64,000 bases of DNA, taken from positions 1 through 64,000 of the forward strand of contig NZ_JAHFUW010000017.1 of assembly GCF_023264855.1 (NCBI RefSeq). The letters are read 5' to 3'. The translations under genes were made by a program, and so were the position numbers. The DNA is from Herbiconiux sp. GTDB lineage: Bacteria > Actinomycetota > Actinomycetes > Actinomycetales > Microbacteriaceae. Of the stretch, positions 16,602-25,358 are shown piece by piece (the stretch's first letter is position 1; each line of letters starts with the position of its first letter). The notes under the pieces were generated by a model that saw only the letters and a program-made list of their open reading frames with translations, did no database searches and was not told where the DNA came from.

Positions 16602-19600
16602 ATGTTCACGAAGATTCTTGTTGCCAACCGCGGCGAGATCGCGATCCGCGCGTTCCGGGCTGCCTACGAACTAGGTGCCAAGACGGTCGCGGTGTTCCCG
16701 TATGAGGACCGCAACTCCCTGCACCGCCTGAAGGCCGACGAGGCCTACCAGATCGGGGAGGTCGGCCATCCGGTGCGGGCGTACCTCGATGTGTCCGAGA
16801 TCATCCGTGTGGCCAAGGAGAGTGGCGCCGACGCCATCTACCCCGGCTACGGCTTCCTGTCGGAGAACCCCGAGCTCGCGAAGGCGGCCGCGGAGAACGG
16901 CATCACCTTCATCGGCCCGGGCGAGCACGTGCTCGAGATGGCCGGCAACAAGGTCACGGCGAAGGAGCACGCGATCGCCGCCGGCGTTCCGGTCTTGCGC
17001 TCCACGCCCGCCACCCGCGACATCGAGGAGCTGCTGGCCGGCGCCGACGACATCGGGTTCCCGATCTTCGCCAAGGCCGTCGCCGGCGGTGGCGGGCGCG
17101 GGATGCGCCGGGTCGAGACGAAAGAAGACCTGCGCGACGCCCTGGAGGCGGCGATGCGCGAGGCCGACAGCGCCTTCGGCGATCCCACCATGTTCCTCGA
17201 GCAGGCGGTGCTGCGCCCCCGCCACATCGAGGTGCAGATCCTGGCCGACGGCGCGGGGGAGACCCTGCACCTGTTCGAGCGCGACTGCTCGGTGCAGCGC
17301 CGCAACCAGAAGGTCGTAGAGATCGCCCCGGCCCCGAACATCTCCGACGAGCTGCGCGAGGCGCTGCATTCCGACGCCATAAAGTTCGCTCGCTCGATCG
17401 GCTACGTGAACGCGGGAACGGTGGAGTTCCTCGTCGACACGGTCGGTCCGCGCGCCGGCGAGCACGTGTTCATCGAGATGAACCCGCGCATCCAGGTGGA
17501 GCACACGGTGACCGAGGAGGTCACGGACGTCGACCTTGTGCAGTCGCAGATGCTCATCGCGAGCGGCAGCACCTTCGACGACCTGGGCCTGCACCAGGAG
17601 GACATCGTGCTGCACGGTGCCGCCCTGCAGTGCCGCATCACGACGGAGGACCCGTCGGCCGGCTTCCGCCCCGACACCGGCAAGATCGGCGCCTACCGCT
17701 CGCCCGGTGGTGCGGGCGTGCGTCTGGACGGCGGCACCGTCTCGGTGGGCGCCCAGATCAGCCCGCACTTCGACTCGATGCTGGCGAAGATGACCTGCCG
17801 TGGCCGCGACTTCCCGACCGCGGTGCGCCGCGCCCGCCGTGCGCTGGCCGAGTTCCGCATCCGGGGTGTGTCCACGAACATCCCGTTCCTCCAGGGCGTG
17901 CTGGATGACCCTTCGTTCGCCGCGGGCGACCTGAGCACGAGCTTCATCGACGAGCGTCCCGAGCTGCTGGCTGGCCGCGAGTCGAAAGACCGCGGATCGA
18001 AGGTGCTCAACTACCTCGCCGACGTGACGGTGAACCAGCCCAACGGCGTCCGTGTCGGCTCGGTCGAGCCCGCCGCCAAGCTGCCCTCGATCGACCTGTC
18101 GACGCCGGCTCCGGATGGTTCGCGCCAGAAGCTGCTCGAGCTCGGCCCGGTCGGCTTCGCCGCGGCCCTGCGCGCGCAGACGGCGCTGGCCGTGACCGAG
18201 ACCACGATGCGCGACGCGCACCAGTCGTTGCTGGCGACCCGGGTGCGCACGCGCGACCTGGTGGCCGTCGCGCCCTACGTGGCCCGGCTGACCCCTGAAC
18301 TGTTCTCGGTCGAGGCCTGGGGCGGTGCCACCTACGACGTGGCGCTGCGTTTCCTCGGCGAAGACCCCTGGGAGCGCCTGGCGACGCTGCGCGAGGCCCT
18401 GCCGAACGTGGCGATCCAGATGCTTCTGCGCGGCCGCAATACGGTCGGCTACACCCCGTACCCCACCGAGGTGACGGATGCCTTCGTGCGCGAGGCCGCG
18501 GCCACCGGCGTCGACGTCTTCCGCATCTTCGACGCGCTGAACGACGTGTCGCAGATGCGCCCGGCGATCGAGTCGGTGCTGGCCACCGGTACGACGGTCG
18601 CCGAGGTGGCGGTCTGCTACACCGGCGATCTGCTCGACCCGGCCGAAGACCTCTACACGCTCGACTACTACCTGCGACTCGCCGACGACATCGTCGCGGC
18701 CGGGGCGCACGTGCTGGCGATCAAAGACATGGCGGGGCTGTTGCGCCCGGCCGCCGCCGCGAAACTCGTCACAGCACTCCGGGATCGCTTCGACCTGCCG
18801 GTGCACGTGCACACGCACGACACCGCCGGTGGCCAGCTGGCCACGTTGCTCGCTGCGAGTGCTGCTGGTGCGGATGCGGTCGACGTGGCATCCGCCCCCA
18901 TGTCGGGCACCACCTCGCAGCCCTCGCTGAGCGCCTTGGTCGCCGCGATGGCGCACACCGAGCGCGACACCGGCCTGTCGCTGCAGGCGGTCTCCGACCT
19001 CGAACCGTACTGGGAGGCCGTGCGCCAGGTCTACCGGCCGTTCGAGTCGGGCCTGCCGGGCCCGACCGGGCGCGTGTACAAGCACGAGATCCCGGGCGGT
19101 CAGCTCTCGAACCTGCGCCAGCAGGCGATCGCGCTGGGCCTGGCCGACGACTTCGAGCGGATCGAGGATCTCTACGCGGCCGCGAACAGCATCCTGGGCC
19201 GCATTCCCAAGGTGACGCCCTCGTCGAAGGTGGTGGGCGACCTCGCCCTGCACCTCGCGGCGGTGAAGGCCGACCCGGCCGACTTCGCCGAGAACCCGGG
19301 CGACTACGACATCCCCGACTCGGTGATCGGCTTCATGGCCGGCGAGCTGGGCGAGCTGCCCGGCGGATGGCCCGAGCCGTTCCGGTCCAAGGTGCTCGCA
19401 GGGCGCACGGTGAACGTGGGGGTGACGCCGCTCAGTGAGGCGGATGCCGCCGCGATCGCCCCCGAGGCCGACTCGCGCACCCGTCAGTCCACGCTGAACC
19501 GCCTGCTGTTCCCGGCGCCCACCGCGTCGTTCGACCAGCAGCGCGAGCAGTTCGGCGACCTTTCGGTGGTCGACACCGTCGACTACCTCTACGGCCTCAA

Positions 19601-20015
19601 CCAGGGCACGGAGCACGTGGTCGAGATCGGCAAGGGCGTGCGACTGTTCGTGGGGCTCGAGGCGATCGGTGAGGTCGACGAGAAGGGCTTCCGCACCGTC
19701 ATGACCACGCTGAACGGCCAGCTGCGCCCGGTGAACGTGCGCGACCGCTCGATCAAGGTCGAGTCGAAGGCGGCCGAGAAGGCGGATGCCACGACCCCCG
19801 GCCAGGTGCCCGCTCCGTTCTCGGGCGTTGTCACCCTCAAGGTCGAGCAGGGAGCCGTGCTGGCTGCCGGCGACCCGGTCGCCACCATCGAGGCCATGAA
19901 GATGGAGGCGGCGATCACCACGCCCGTCGCCGGAACCGTGACCCGCCTCGCCATCCCGAAGACCCAGCAGGTCGAGGCCGGCGACCTGATCGTCGTCGTC
20001 ACGCCGAACGCCTGA
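16602..20015 (+). CDS. pyc: Pyruvate carboxylase
   Basis: 1137 residues, full length. Order: biotin carboxylase/ATP-grasp (about 1-455; VANRGEIAIRAFRAAYELGA, FAKAVAGGGGRGMR, EMNPRIQVEHTVTEEVTDVD), carboxyltransferase TIM barrel (about 530-800; TTMRDAHQSLLATRVRTRD, FRIFDALNDV, VHVHTHDTAGGQ), and C-terminal biotinyl domain with the biotin lysine in EAMKMEA. It makes oxaloacetate from pyruvate and bicarbonate, refilling the citric acid cycle. GAAAGG precedes the ATG. The leader contains the palindrome GCGCATGCGC (16579-16588). Single gene, ended by a perfect hairpin at 20023. Confidence 0.97.
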   Translation: MFTKILVANRGEIAIRAFRAAYELGAKTVAVFPYEDRNSLHRLKADEAYQIGEVGHPVRAYLDVSEIIRVAKESGADAIYPGYGFLSENPELAKAAAENGITFIGPGEHVLEMAGNKVTAKEHAIAAGVPVLRSTPATRDIEELLAGADDIGFPIFAKAVAGGGGRGMRRVETKEDLRDALEAAMREADSAFGDPTMFLEQAVLRPRHIEVQILADGAGETLHLFERDCSVQRRNQKVVEIAPAPNISDELREALHSDAIKFARSIGYVNAGTVEFLVDTVGPRAGEHVFIEMNPRIQVEHTVTEEVTDVDLVQSQMLIASGSTFDDLGLHQEDIVLHGAALQCRITTEDPSAGFRPDTGKIGAYRSPGGAGVRLDGGTVSVGAQISPHFDSMLAKMTCRGRDFPTAVRRARRALAEFRIRGVSTNIPFLQGVLDDPSFAAGDLSTSFIDERPELLAGRESKDRGSKVLNYLADVTVNQPNGVRVGSVEPAAKLPSIDLSTPAPDGSRQKLLELGPVGFAAALRAQTALAVTETTMRDAHQSLLATRVRTRDLVAVAPYVARLTPELFSVEAWGGATYDVALRFLGEDPWERLATLREALPNVAIQMLLRGRNTVGYTPYPTEVTDAFVREAAATGVDVFRIFDALNDVSQMRPAIESVLATGTTVAEVAVCYTGDLLDPAEDLYTLDYYLRLADDIVAAGAHVLAIKDMAGLLRPAAAAKLVTALRDRFDLPVHVHTHDTAGGQLATLLAASAAGADAVDVASAPMSGTTSQPSLSALVAAMAHTERDTGLSLQAVSDLEPYWEAVRQVYRPFESGLPGPTGRVYKHEIPGGQLSNLRQQAIALGLADDFERIEDLYAAANSILGRIPKVTPSSKVVGDLALHLAAVKADPADFAENPGDYDIPDSVIGFMAGELGELPGGWPEPFRSKVLAGRTVNVGVTPLSEADAAAIAPEADSRTRQSTLNRLLFPAPTASFDQQREQFGDLSVVDTVDYLYGLNQGTEHVVEIGKGVRLFVGLEAIGEVDEKGFRTVMTTLNGQLRPVNVRDRSIKVESKAAEKADATTPGQVPAPFSGVVTLKVEQGAVLAAGDPVATIEAMKMEAAITTPVAGTVTRLAIPKTQQVEAGDLIVVVTPNA

Positions 20016-20022
20016 TGATCCG

Positions 20023-20054
20023 GATGCGGGGCCCGCGATCGTGGGCCCCGCATC
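20023..20054 (+). terminator. Hairpin after pyc
   Basis: GATGCGGGGCCC pairs perfectly with GGGCCCCGCATC across an 8-base loop, eight bases beyond the pyc stop. A short TCTCT follows rather than a long T run, so termination may be partial. Confidence 0.7.
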
Positions 20055-20082
20055 GTCTCTCCACCGAAAGTGAACTCCCGCT

Positions 20083-20574
20083 GTGACCGTCCGTGAGATC
20101 CGCCTGTTCGGCGACCCCGTGCTGAAGACCGTGTCCGACCCGATCGGCGTCATCGACGACCGCGTGCGCGGGCTGGTCGACGACCTGCTCGACAGTGTGA
20201 AGGTGCCGGGCCGGGCGGGGGTCGCGGCCTCGCAGATCGGGGTGAACCTGCGAGCCTTCAGCTACAACGTCGACGGCGAGGTGGGCTACATCCTGAACCC
20301 CGTGCTCGTGGAGGTGTCGGGGGAGCCGGAGCTGGTCGACGAGGGCTGCCTCTCGGTGCCTGATCTGTGGTTCAAGACCGCGCGTTACCCTTTCGCGCGG
20401 GCGACCGGGATCGACCTCGATGGCAACCCGGTGGAGGTGTCGGGCACGGGCGTGCTGGCGCAGGCGCTGCAGCACGAGACCGACCACCTCGACGGTCTGC
20501 TCTATCTCGACCGCCTCGACAAGCCCTCCCGCCGCGAGGCGATGCGCCAGGTGCGCGAGAGCACTTGGTTCTGA
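20083..20574 (+). CDS. def: Peptide deformylase
   Basis: 163 residues from GTG 20083. The three metal-site motifs are present: [13 protein letters not shown] (usual GxGLAAPQ, here with Val and Ser), EGCLSVPDL (metal Cys) and [16 protein letters not shown] (HExxH). The enzyme removes the N-formyl group from new proteins. Motif 1 is a divergent variant, as in many actinobacterial second copies, but all catalytic residues (Gln, Cys, two His, Glu) are kept. The start lies 28 bases beyond the pyc terminator. Confidence 0.94.
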   Translation: MTVREIRLFGDPVLKTVSDPIGVIDDRVRGLVDDLLDSVKVPGRAGVAASQIGVNLRAFSYNVDGEVGYILNPVLVEVSGEPELVDEGCLSVPDLWFKTARYPFARATGIDLDGNPVEVSGTGVLAQALQHETDHLDGLLYLDRLDKPSRREAMRQVRESTWF

Positions 20575-20653
20575 GTAGCAACTACTCATAACGCGCGAAG
20601 CCTGGACGGGACGAGGATGCAGGTACCCATCCCTGCTCCGAAAGAGGCCTTCC

Positions 20654-21658
20654 GTGAAATCCCTTCCGTCGATCTGTGCTGCCGCTCTCGGCGCCCTTCT
20701 CCTCGCCGCCTCGGCGGCGGGAGCCGTTGCTCCGGCGTCCGCCCTGACTCCACCGGTGGTGAGCCGTGTCCAGGGAACCGATCGCTACGACCAGGCCGTG
20801 CAGGTGTCGAAGGAGGCGTTCACGACCGCGAACACGGTGTACTTGGCGAGCGGCGAGAAGTTCTCGGATGCGCTGAGCGCCGGGTCGGTCGCGGGCCTGC
20901 ACAATGCGCCGCTGCTGCTCACTCCGGCGGCCGTACTGACCGCGGGCACGCTCGCCGAACTGCAGCGCCTGAACCCCGATCACATCGTGATCGTCGGCGG
21001 CGCAAATTCGGTCAATGAGTCGGTGGCCGACAAGCTGGTCGAGAAGATTCCGGATGCGGCCGTCACCCGTATCGGTGGAGCGGATCGCTTCGAGGTCTCC
21101 CGTGCCCTGGTCACGAACCCCGACTTCGGTGTGCCGAGCTCGCCCTGGGTCTACCTCGCATCCGGGTCGAACTTCCCTGATGCTCTGGCAGCCTCCCCGG
21201 CCGCCGTGACCGTGAACGGTCCGGTCGTGCTCGTCAACGGCGCCGAGACGGCGTTGACGACTGCTGAAGCCCAGCTGTTCGACGACTTGGCCGTCAAGAA
21301 CGTGCGCATCGCCGGTGGGCCGGCTTCGGTGAGCGCGGCACTGCAGGCCTCGCTCACCGAGCATTACACCGTCACCCGGGCTTCCGGGGCTGATCGGTTC
21401 GAGGCTGCGGCTGCCATCAACAAGGAGGCCTTCACAGCCTCGACGACCGTGTACCTCGCGAGCGGCCTGGTGTTCCCGGATGCGCTGAGCGCCGCTCCTG
21501 TTGCCGGCAGAGACGGCAACCCGATCTACCTCGTGCAGAAAGACTGCGTTCCCGCCCCGGTGCTAGCGGAACTCCAGCGGCTCACGCCCGCGAAGGTCGT
21601 CATCCTCGGCGGAACCAACACGATCAGTAAGGCCGTGGAGTCGCTCACATCCTGCTGA
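20654..21658 (+). CDS. Secreted protein made only of cell wall-binding repeats (CWB2 family)
   Basis: 334 residues. The first 30 form a Sec signal peptide (MKSLPSICAAALGALLLAAS, cleavage after ASA). The rest is three cell wall-binding 2 repeats, each opening with a G(T/A)DR(Y/F) motif: VQGTDRYDQA, IGGADRFEVS, ASGADRFEAA, with internal VYLASGxxFxDALSA and IVIVGGANSV/VVILGGTNTI. CWB2 repeats bind anionic wall polymers in Gram-positive cells. No catalytic domain is attached, so it may be a surface-layer or adhesion component. Single gene ended by a strong terminator. Confidence 0.9.
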   Translation: MKSLPSICAAALGALLLAASAAGAVAPASALTPPVVSRVQGTDRYDQAVQVSKEAFTTANTVYLASGEKFSDALSAGSVAGLHNAPLLLTPAAVLTAGTLAELQRLNPDHIVIVGGANSVNESVADKLVEKIPDAAVTRIGGADRFEVSRALVTNPDFGVPSSPWVYLASGSNFPDALAASPAAVTVNGPVVLVNGAETALTTAEAQLFDDLAVKNVRIAGGPASVSAALQASLTEHYTVTRASGADRFEAAAAINKEAFTASTTVYLASGLVFPDALSAAPVAGRDGNPIYLVQKDCVPAPVLAELQRLTPAKVVILGGTNTISKAVESLTSC

Positions 21659-21671
21659 CCTCCTCACGATT

Positions 21672-21715
21672 CGCCAAAAAAGCCCCGAAACACAGGATTC
21701 GGGGCTTTTTTGGCG
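21672..21715. terminator. Bidirectional terminator between the CWB2 gene and fadD
   Basis: An 18-bp perfect stem (GCCAAAAAAGCCCCGAA with its complement, closing CG pair) around an 8-base loop, with A and T runs inside the stem. It serves both convergent genes. Confidence 0.93.
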
Positions 21716-21729
21716 AGTGGCGACGAAGG

Positions 21730-23553
21730 TCAGTGCACGAGCGACTGACCCTCGGTGGCGGGGGCCGCGTTGTAGATGCCCTCGATCACCGGCGCGAAGT
21801 CCTTCAGAATGACGTTGCGCTTGATCGTGAGCTTCGGGGTGAGGTGGCCGCTCGCCTCGGTGAAGTCCGAGGTGAGCACCACGAACTTGCGGATCGACTC
21901 GGCGCGGGAGACCAGTGTGTTGGCGGCATCCACCTCGCGCTGGATCTCGGCCAGGACGGCCGGGTTCACGGCGGCCTCATCGACCGTCAGCGTGGCCGGC
22001 TGACCGTTGTTGGCCAGCCACACCGGCAGCATCTCCGAGTCGAGGGTGATCAGTGCCGAGATGAAGGGCTTCTGATCGCCCACGACTACGACCTGGCCGA
22101 CCAGCGGGTTGGCGCGGATCGGGTCTTCGAGCGCCGCCGGGGCGACGTTCTTGCCGCCGGCGGTCACGATGATCTCCTTCTTGCGGCCGGTGATGGTGAG
22201 GAAGCCGTCGTCGTCGAGCGCACCGATGTCGCCGGTCTTGAACCACTCGCCATCCATCACCTCGGCCGTGGCCTCGTCGTTCTTCCAATATCCGGCGAAC
22301 ACGTTGATGCCCGAGACGAAGATCTCGCCGTCGTCGGCGATCTTGATGCCGACACCCGGCAGCGCGGGGCCGACCGTGCCGATCTTGAACTTGTCGGTGA
22401 GGTTCACCGTGGCCGGCGCGGTGGTCTCGGTCAGGCCGTAGCCTTCGAGGATCGTGACGCCGAGGCTGCGGTAGAAGTGCCCCAGGCGGTGACCGAGCGG
22501 AGCGGATCCGGAGACCGCGTACTGCACCCGGCCGCCGAGCGCCGTGCGCAGCTTGGAGTAGACCAGGCGGTCGAACAGCTTGAACTTGAGGCGGAGGCCC
22601 AGCGGCACGTGCCCGGCGTCGAGCGCCTCGGAGTGCTCGACCGCAACGTGGGCGGCGCTGCGGAAGATCTTGCCCTTGCCGCCGGTCTCGGCCTTCTGCT
22701 CGGACGAGTTGTAGACCTTCTCGAACACGCGGGGCACCGCGAGCAGGAACGTGGGCTTGAAGGAGCCGAGCGCCGGCAACAGCTGCTTGGTGTCGGCCTG
22801 GTGGCCCACCTTGACGCCACCGTGCACGCTCAGGATCGAGATGAACCGCGCGAAGACGTGCGCGGTGGTGATGAACAGCAACGTCGAGGCACCCGGACGC
22901 ACGATGTCTTTCATCGAGACGGCGGCATTTCGCGAGAGCTCCACGAAGTTCGAGTGCGTGAGGATGCAGCCCTTGGGCCGCCCGGTGGTGCCCGAGGTGT
23001 AGATCAAGGTGGCGAGATCCGAACCGACGGCGATCGAACGACGGCGTTCGATCTCCTCGTCGGAGACCGCCCCGCCGGACGCGGCGAGCTTGTCGAGATC
23101 ACCCAGGTCGACCTGCCAGACGCGGGTCACCAACGGCAGGTCGGCGTGCACCTCGTCGAAACGGGCGAAGTTGTCGGCCGTCTCCAGAATGACGGCAGTG
23201 GCACCGGAATCGCTCATGTTCCACTGCAGCTGGGTGGGCGAAGAGGTCTCGTAGATCGGCACCAGCACCGCACCGGCGAACCAGGTGGCGAAGTCGATCA
23301 GGGTCCACTCGTAGCGGGTCTTGCACATCAGGCCGATCTTGTCGCCCGGTTCGATCCCGGCGGCGACGAGGCCCTTGGCGATGGCGCGCACCTGCGTGAG
23401 GAACTCGGCCGCGGTGACATCGCGCCATCCGGCCCCCTCGGGCACCGCGAACAGAGGTTCGTCGGGGGTGAGCCGCACGCGCTCGATGAGCAGGTCGGTG
23501 GCGTTCGCCGACGGATCGGCGGGGACAACGGGCGGGACGAAATACTGGTCCAC
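21730..23553 (-). CDS. Long-chain fatty acid-CoA ligase (AMP-dependent synthetase)
   Basis: 607 residues from GTG 23553, which has GAAGGAG seven bases upstream; an ATG at 23583 would lack one. Adenylation motifs are intact: TLIYTSGTTGRPKGCILTHS (P-loop), EGYGLTETTAPATVN, FKTGDIGALDDDGFLTITGR and the C-terminal KxxNVAP-type lysine region (GGKNVAPAALEDPIRANPLV). It resembles FadD15-type long-chain ligases of actinobacteria, activating fatty acids with ATP and CoA. Divergent from the glucokinase gene. Confidence 0.9.
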   Translation of the reverse strand: MDQYFVPPVVPADPSANATDLLIERVRLTPDEPLFAVPEGAGWRDVTAAEFLTQVRAIAKGLVAAGIEPGDKIGLMCKTRYEWTLIDFATWFAGAVLVPIYETSSPTQLQWNMSDSGATAVILETADNFARFDEVHADLPLVTRVWQVDLGDLDKLAASGGAVSDEEIERRRSIAVGSDLATLIYTSGTTGRPKGCILTHSNFVELSRNAAVSMKDIVRPGASTLLFITTAHVFARFISILSVHGGVKVGHQADTKQLLPALGSFKPTFLLAVPRVFEKVYNSSEQKAETGGKGKIFRSAAHVAVEHSEALDAGHVPLGLRLKFKLFDRLVYSKLRTALGGRVQYAVSGSAPLGHRLGHFYRSLGVTILEGYGLTETTAPATVNLTDKFKIGTVGPALPGVGIKIADDGEIFVSGINVFAGYWKNDEATAEVMDGEWFKTGDIGALDDDGFLTITGRKKEIIVTAGGKNVAPAALEDPIRANPLVGQVVVVGDQKPFISALITLDSEMLPVWLANNGQPATLTVDEAAVNPAVLAEIQREVDAANTLVSRAESIRKFVVLTSDFTEASGHLTPKLTIKRNVILKDFAPVIEGIYNAAPATEGQSLVH

Positions 23554-23656
23554 GGCAGCTCCTTCGGTACCGGTCGAGTGCATCTCATCTACACTCTACT
23601 TGTTGCGTCCGAGGCTTCCCTGGATGCGTTCATTCCGGGAGAAAAGGAACATCATC

Positions 23657-24604
23657 ATGCGGGCCATCGGAATCGACATCGGTGGCACCAAGATCGCCGG
23701 AGCCGTGGTCGACGAGTTCGGCCACATCGTGAAGCACGATCGCCGGCCCACCTCCGCCTCCGAGCCGCAGGTGATCGAGGACACGGTCGTCGAGATGGTG
23801 CAGCACCTCTCGCAGGGCGAGGAGATCTCGGCCGTGGGTGTGGCGGCCGCCGGATTCATCGACGCGGCGCAGTCGATCGTGTACTACGCCCCGAACATCA
23901 GCTGGCGGAACGAACCCTTCCGCGAGAAGCTCGAGAAGCGGCTGGGCATCCCCATCGTGGTCGAGAACGACGCCAACGCCGCCGGCTGGGCCGAGTTCCG
24001 CTTCGGCGCGGGCCGCCTGGTCAGCGACATGGTCATCCTCACCATCGGCACCGGAGTGGGCGGCGCCATCGTGAGCGGCGACCGCCTGTTCCGCGGCGGC
24101 TTCGGCGCCGGCGCCGAGCTCGGTCACCTGCGACTCGTGCCCGGTGGGCTGCCCTGCGGATGCGGCGCCCACGGCTGCATCGAGCAGTACGGATCGGGCC
24201 GCGCCCTCCTGCGCATCGCCAACGAGCTCGCGGATGCCGGCGGCATCGGCCAGGCGCTCGCCTCGGTGCGCAGCCGCAACGGCGTGCTCACCGGTCTCGA
24301 CGTGAGCGAGCTGGTGGAGATCGACGACCCGGGCGCACTCGCCGCCCTGCGCACCCTCGGCAGCTCGCTCGGCCAGGCCTGTGCGAGCCTCGCGGCCGTG
24401 CTCGACCCCCAGCTGTTCGTGATCGGCGGCGGCGTCGCCCAGGCGGGAGACAAGCTGCTGGAGCCGATCCGTCTTGCCTTCCTGGATTCCCTGCCGGCGC
24501 GCGGCTACCATCCGGAGCCCGAATTCGCGATCGCGCAACTGGTCAACGACGCCGGCGTCGTCGGTGCGGCCGACCTCGCCCGCCACTACGCCGAGACGAT
24601 CTGA
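23657..24604 (+). CDS. ROK-family glucokinase
   Basis: 315 residues; AAAAGGA precedes ATG 23657. N-terminal phosphate-1 motif IGIDIGGTKIAGAVVD, catalytic region VVENDANAAGWAEF, and the ROK zinc signature GCGAHGCIEQYGSG with the upstream His in ELGHLRLVPGG. Size and order are those of ATP-dependent glucokinases of actinobacteria, although other ROK sugar kinases share these motifs. No DNA-binding domain is present, so it is a kinase and not a repressor. The acyltransferase gene starts 14 bases later. Confidence 0.88.
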   Translation: MRAIGIDIGGTKIAGAVVDEFGHIVKHDRRPTSASEPQVIEDTVVEMVQHLSQGEEISAVGVAAAGFIDAAQSIVYYAPNISWRNEPFREKLEKRLGIPIVVENDANAAGWAEFRFGAGRLVSDMVILTIGTGVGGAIVSGDRLFRGGFGAGAELGHLRLVPGGLPCGCGAHGCIEQYGSGRALLRIANELADAGGIGQALASVRSRNGVLTGLDVSELVEIDDPGALAALRTLGSSLGQACASLAAVLDPQLFVIGGGVAQAGDKLLEPIRLAFLDSLPARGYHPEPEFAIAQLVNDAGVVGAADLARHYAETI

Positions 24605-24618
24605 GGGGCCGAGCCGCC

Positions 24619-25320
24619 ATGTTCTACTTCCTCGCCAAATACCTGCTCATCGCCCCGGTGCTGAAGACGCTCTTCCGGCCGTGGGTGATCGGTCTGGAGA
24701 ACATCCCGGCCACCGGCGGCGCCATCCTCGCCTCCAACCACCTCTCGTTCAGCGACTCGGTGTTCCTGCCGGTGGTGGTCGACCGGCACGTCTCGTTCCT
24801 CGCCAAGAGCGACTACTTCACGGGCAAGGGCATCAAGGGCTTCTTCGTGCGGCTGTTCTTCAACGCCAGCGGCCAGCTCTCGATCGACCGCACCGGTGGC
24901 AAGGCCTCCGAGGCCTCGCTCAACACCGGCCTCGCCGTGCTCGGCCGGGGCGAGCTGCTCGGCATCTACCCCGAAGGCACCCGCAGCCCCGATGCGAAGC
25001 TGTACCGGGGCCGCACGGGCGTGGCGCGGATGGTGCTCGAAGCCCACGTGCCCATCATCCCGGTCGCCATGATCGACACCGAGAAGGTGATGCCCATCGG
25101 CAGCAAGATCCCGAAGATCCGCCGGATTGGCATCATCATCGGCGAGCCACTAGATTTCTCTAGGTTCGAGGGGCTGGAATCCGACCGATTCATCCTTCGC
25201 TCCGTGACCGACGAGATCATGTACGAGCTGCACCGCCTGGGAGGCCAGGAATACGCGGACGTGTATGCGACTTCAGTCAAGGAGAAACGCACGAGAGCCG
25301 TGCGACCGAGCGCGAAGTAA
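24619..25320 (+). CDS. Lysophospholipid acyltransferase, PlsC family
   Basis: 233 residues. Acyltransferase motifs: I NHLSFSDS (HX4D), II FNASGQLSIDRTGG region, III GIYPEGTRSPD, IV VPIIPVAMI. It transfers an acyl chain to 1-acyl-glycerol-3-phosphate or a related acceptor at the inner face of the membrane; an N-terminal hydrophobic stretch (FYFLAKYLLIAPVL) may anchor it. The tail is basic. It lies between glucokinase and DAHP synthase on the same strand. Confidence 0.88.
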   Translation: MFYFLAKYLLIAPVLKTLFRPWVIGLENIPATGGAILASNHLSFSDSVFLPVVVDRHVSFLAKSDYFTGKGIKGFFVRLFFNASGQLSIDRTGGKASEASLNTGLAVLGRGELLGIYPEGTRSPDAKLYRGRTGVARMVLEAHVPIIPVAMIDTEKVMPIGSKIPKIRRIGIIIGEPLDFSRFEGLESDRFILRSVTDEIMYELHRLGGQEYADVYATSVKEKRTRAVRPSAK

Positions 25321-25358
25321 CCCCGCGCCTTACAGATAGATACAGGAAACAGGACCCA

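Noticed and set aside
16671-20153. Minus-strand frame of 1160 codons opposite pyc
   Set aside because: Shadow of a full-length pyruvate carboxylase; no motif.
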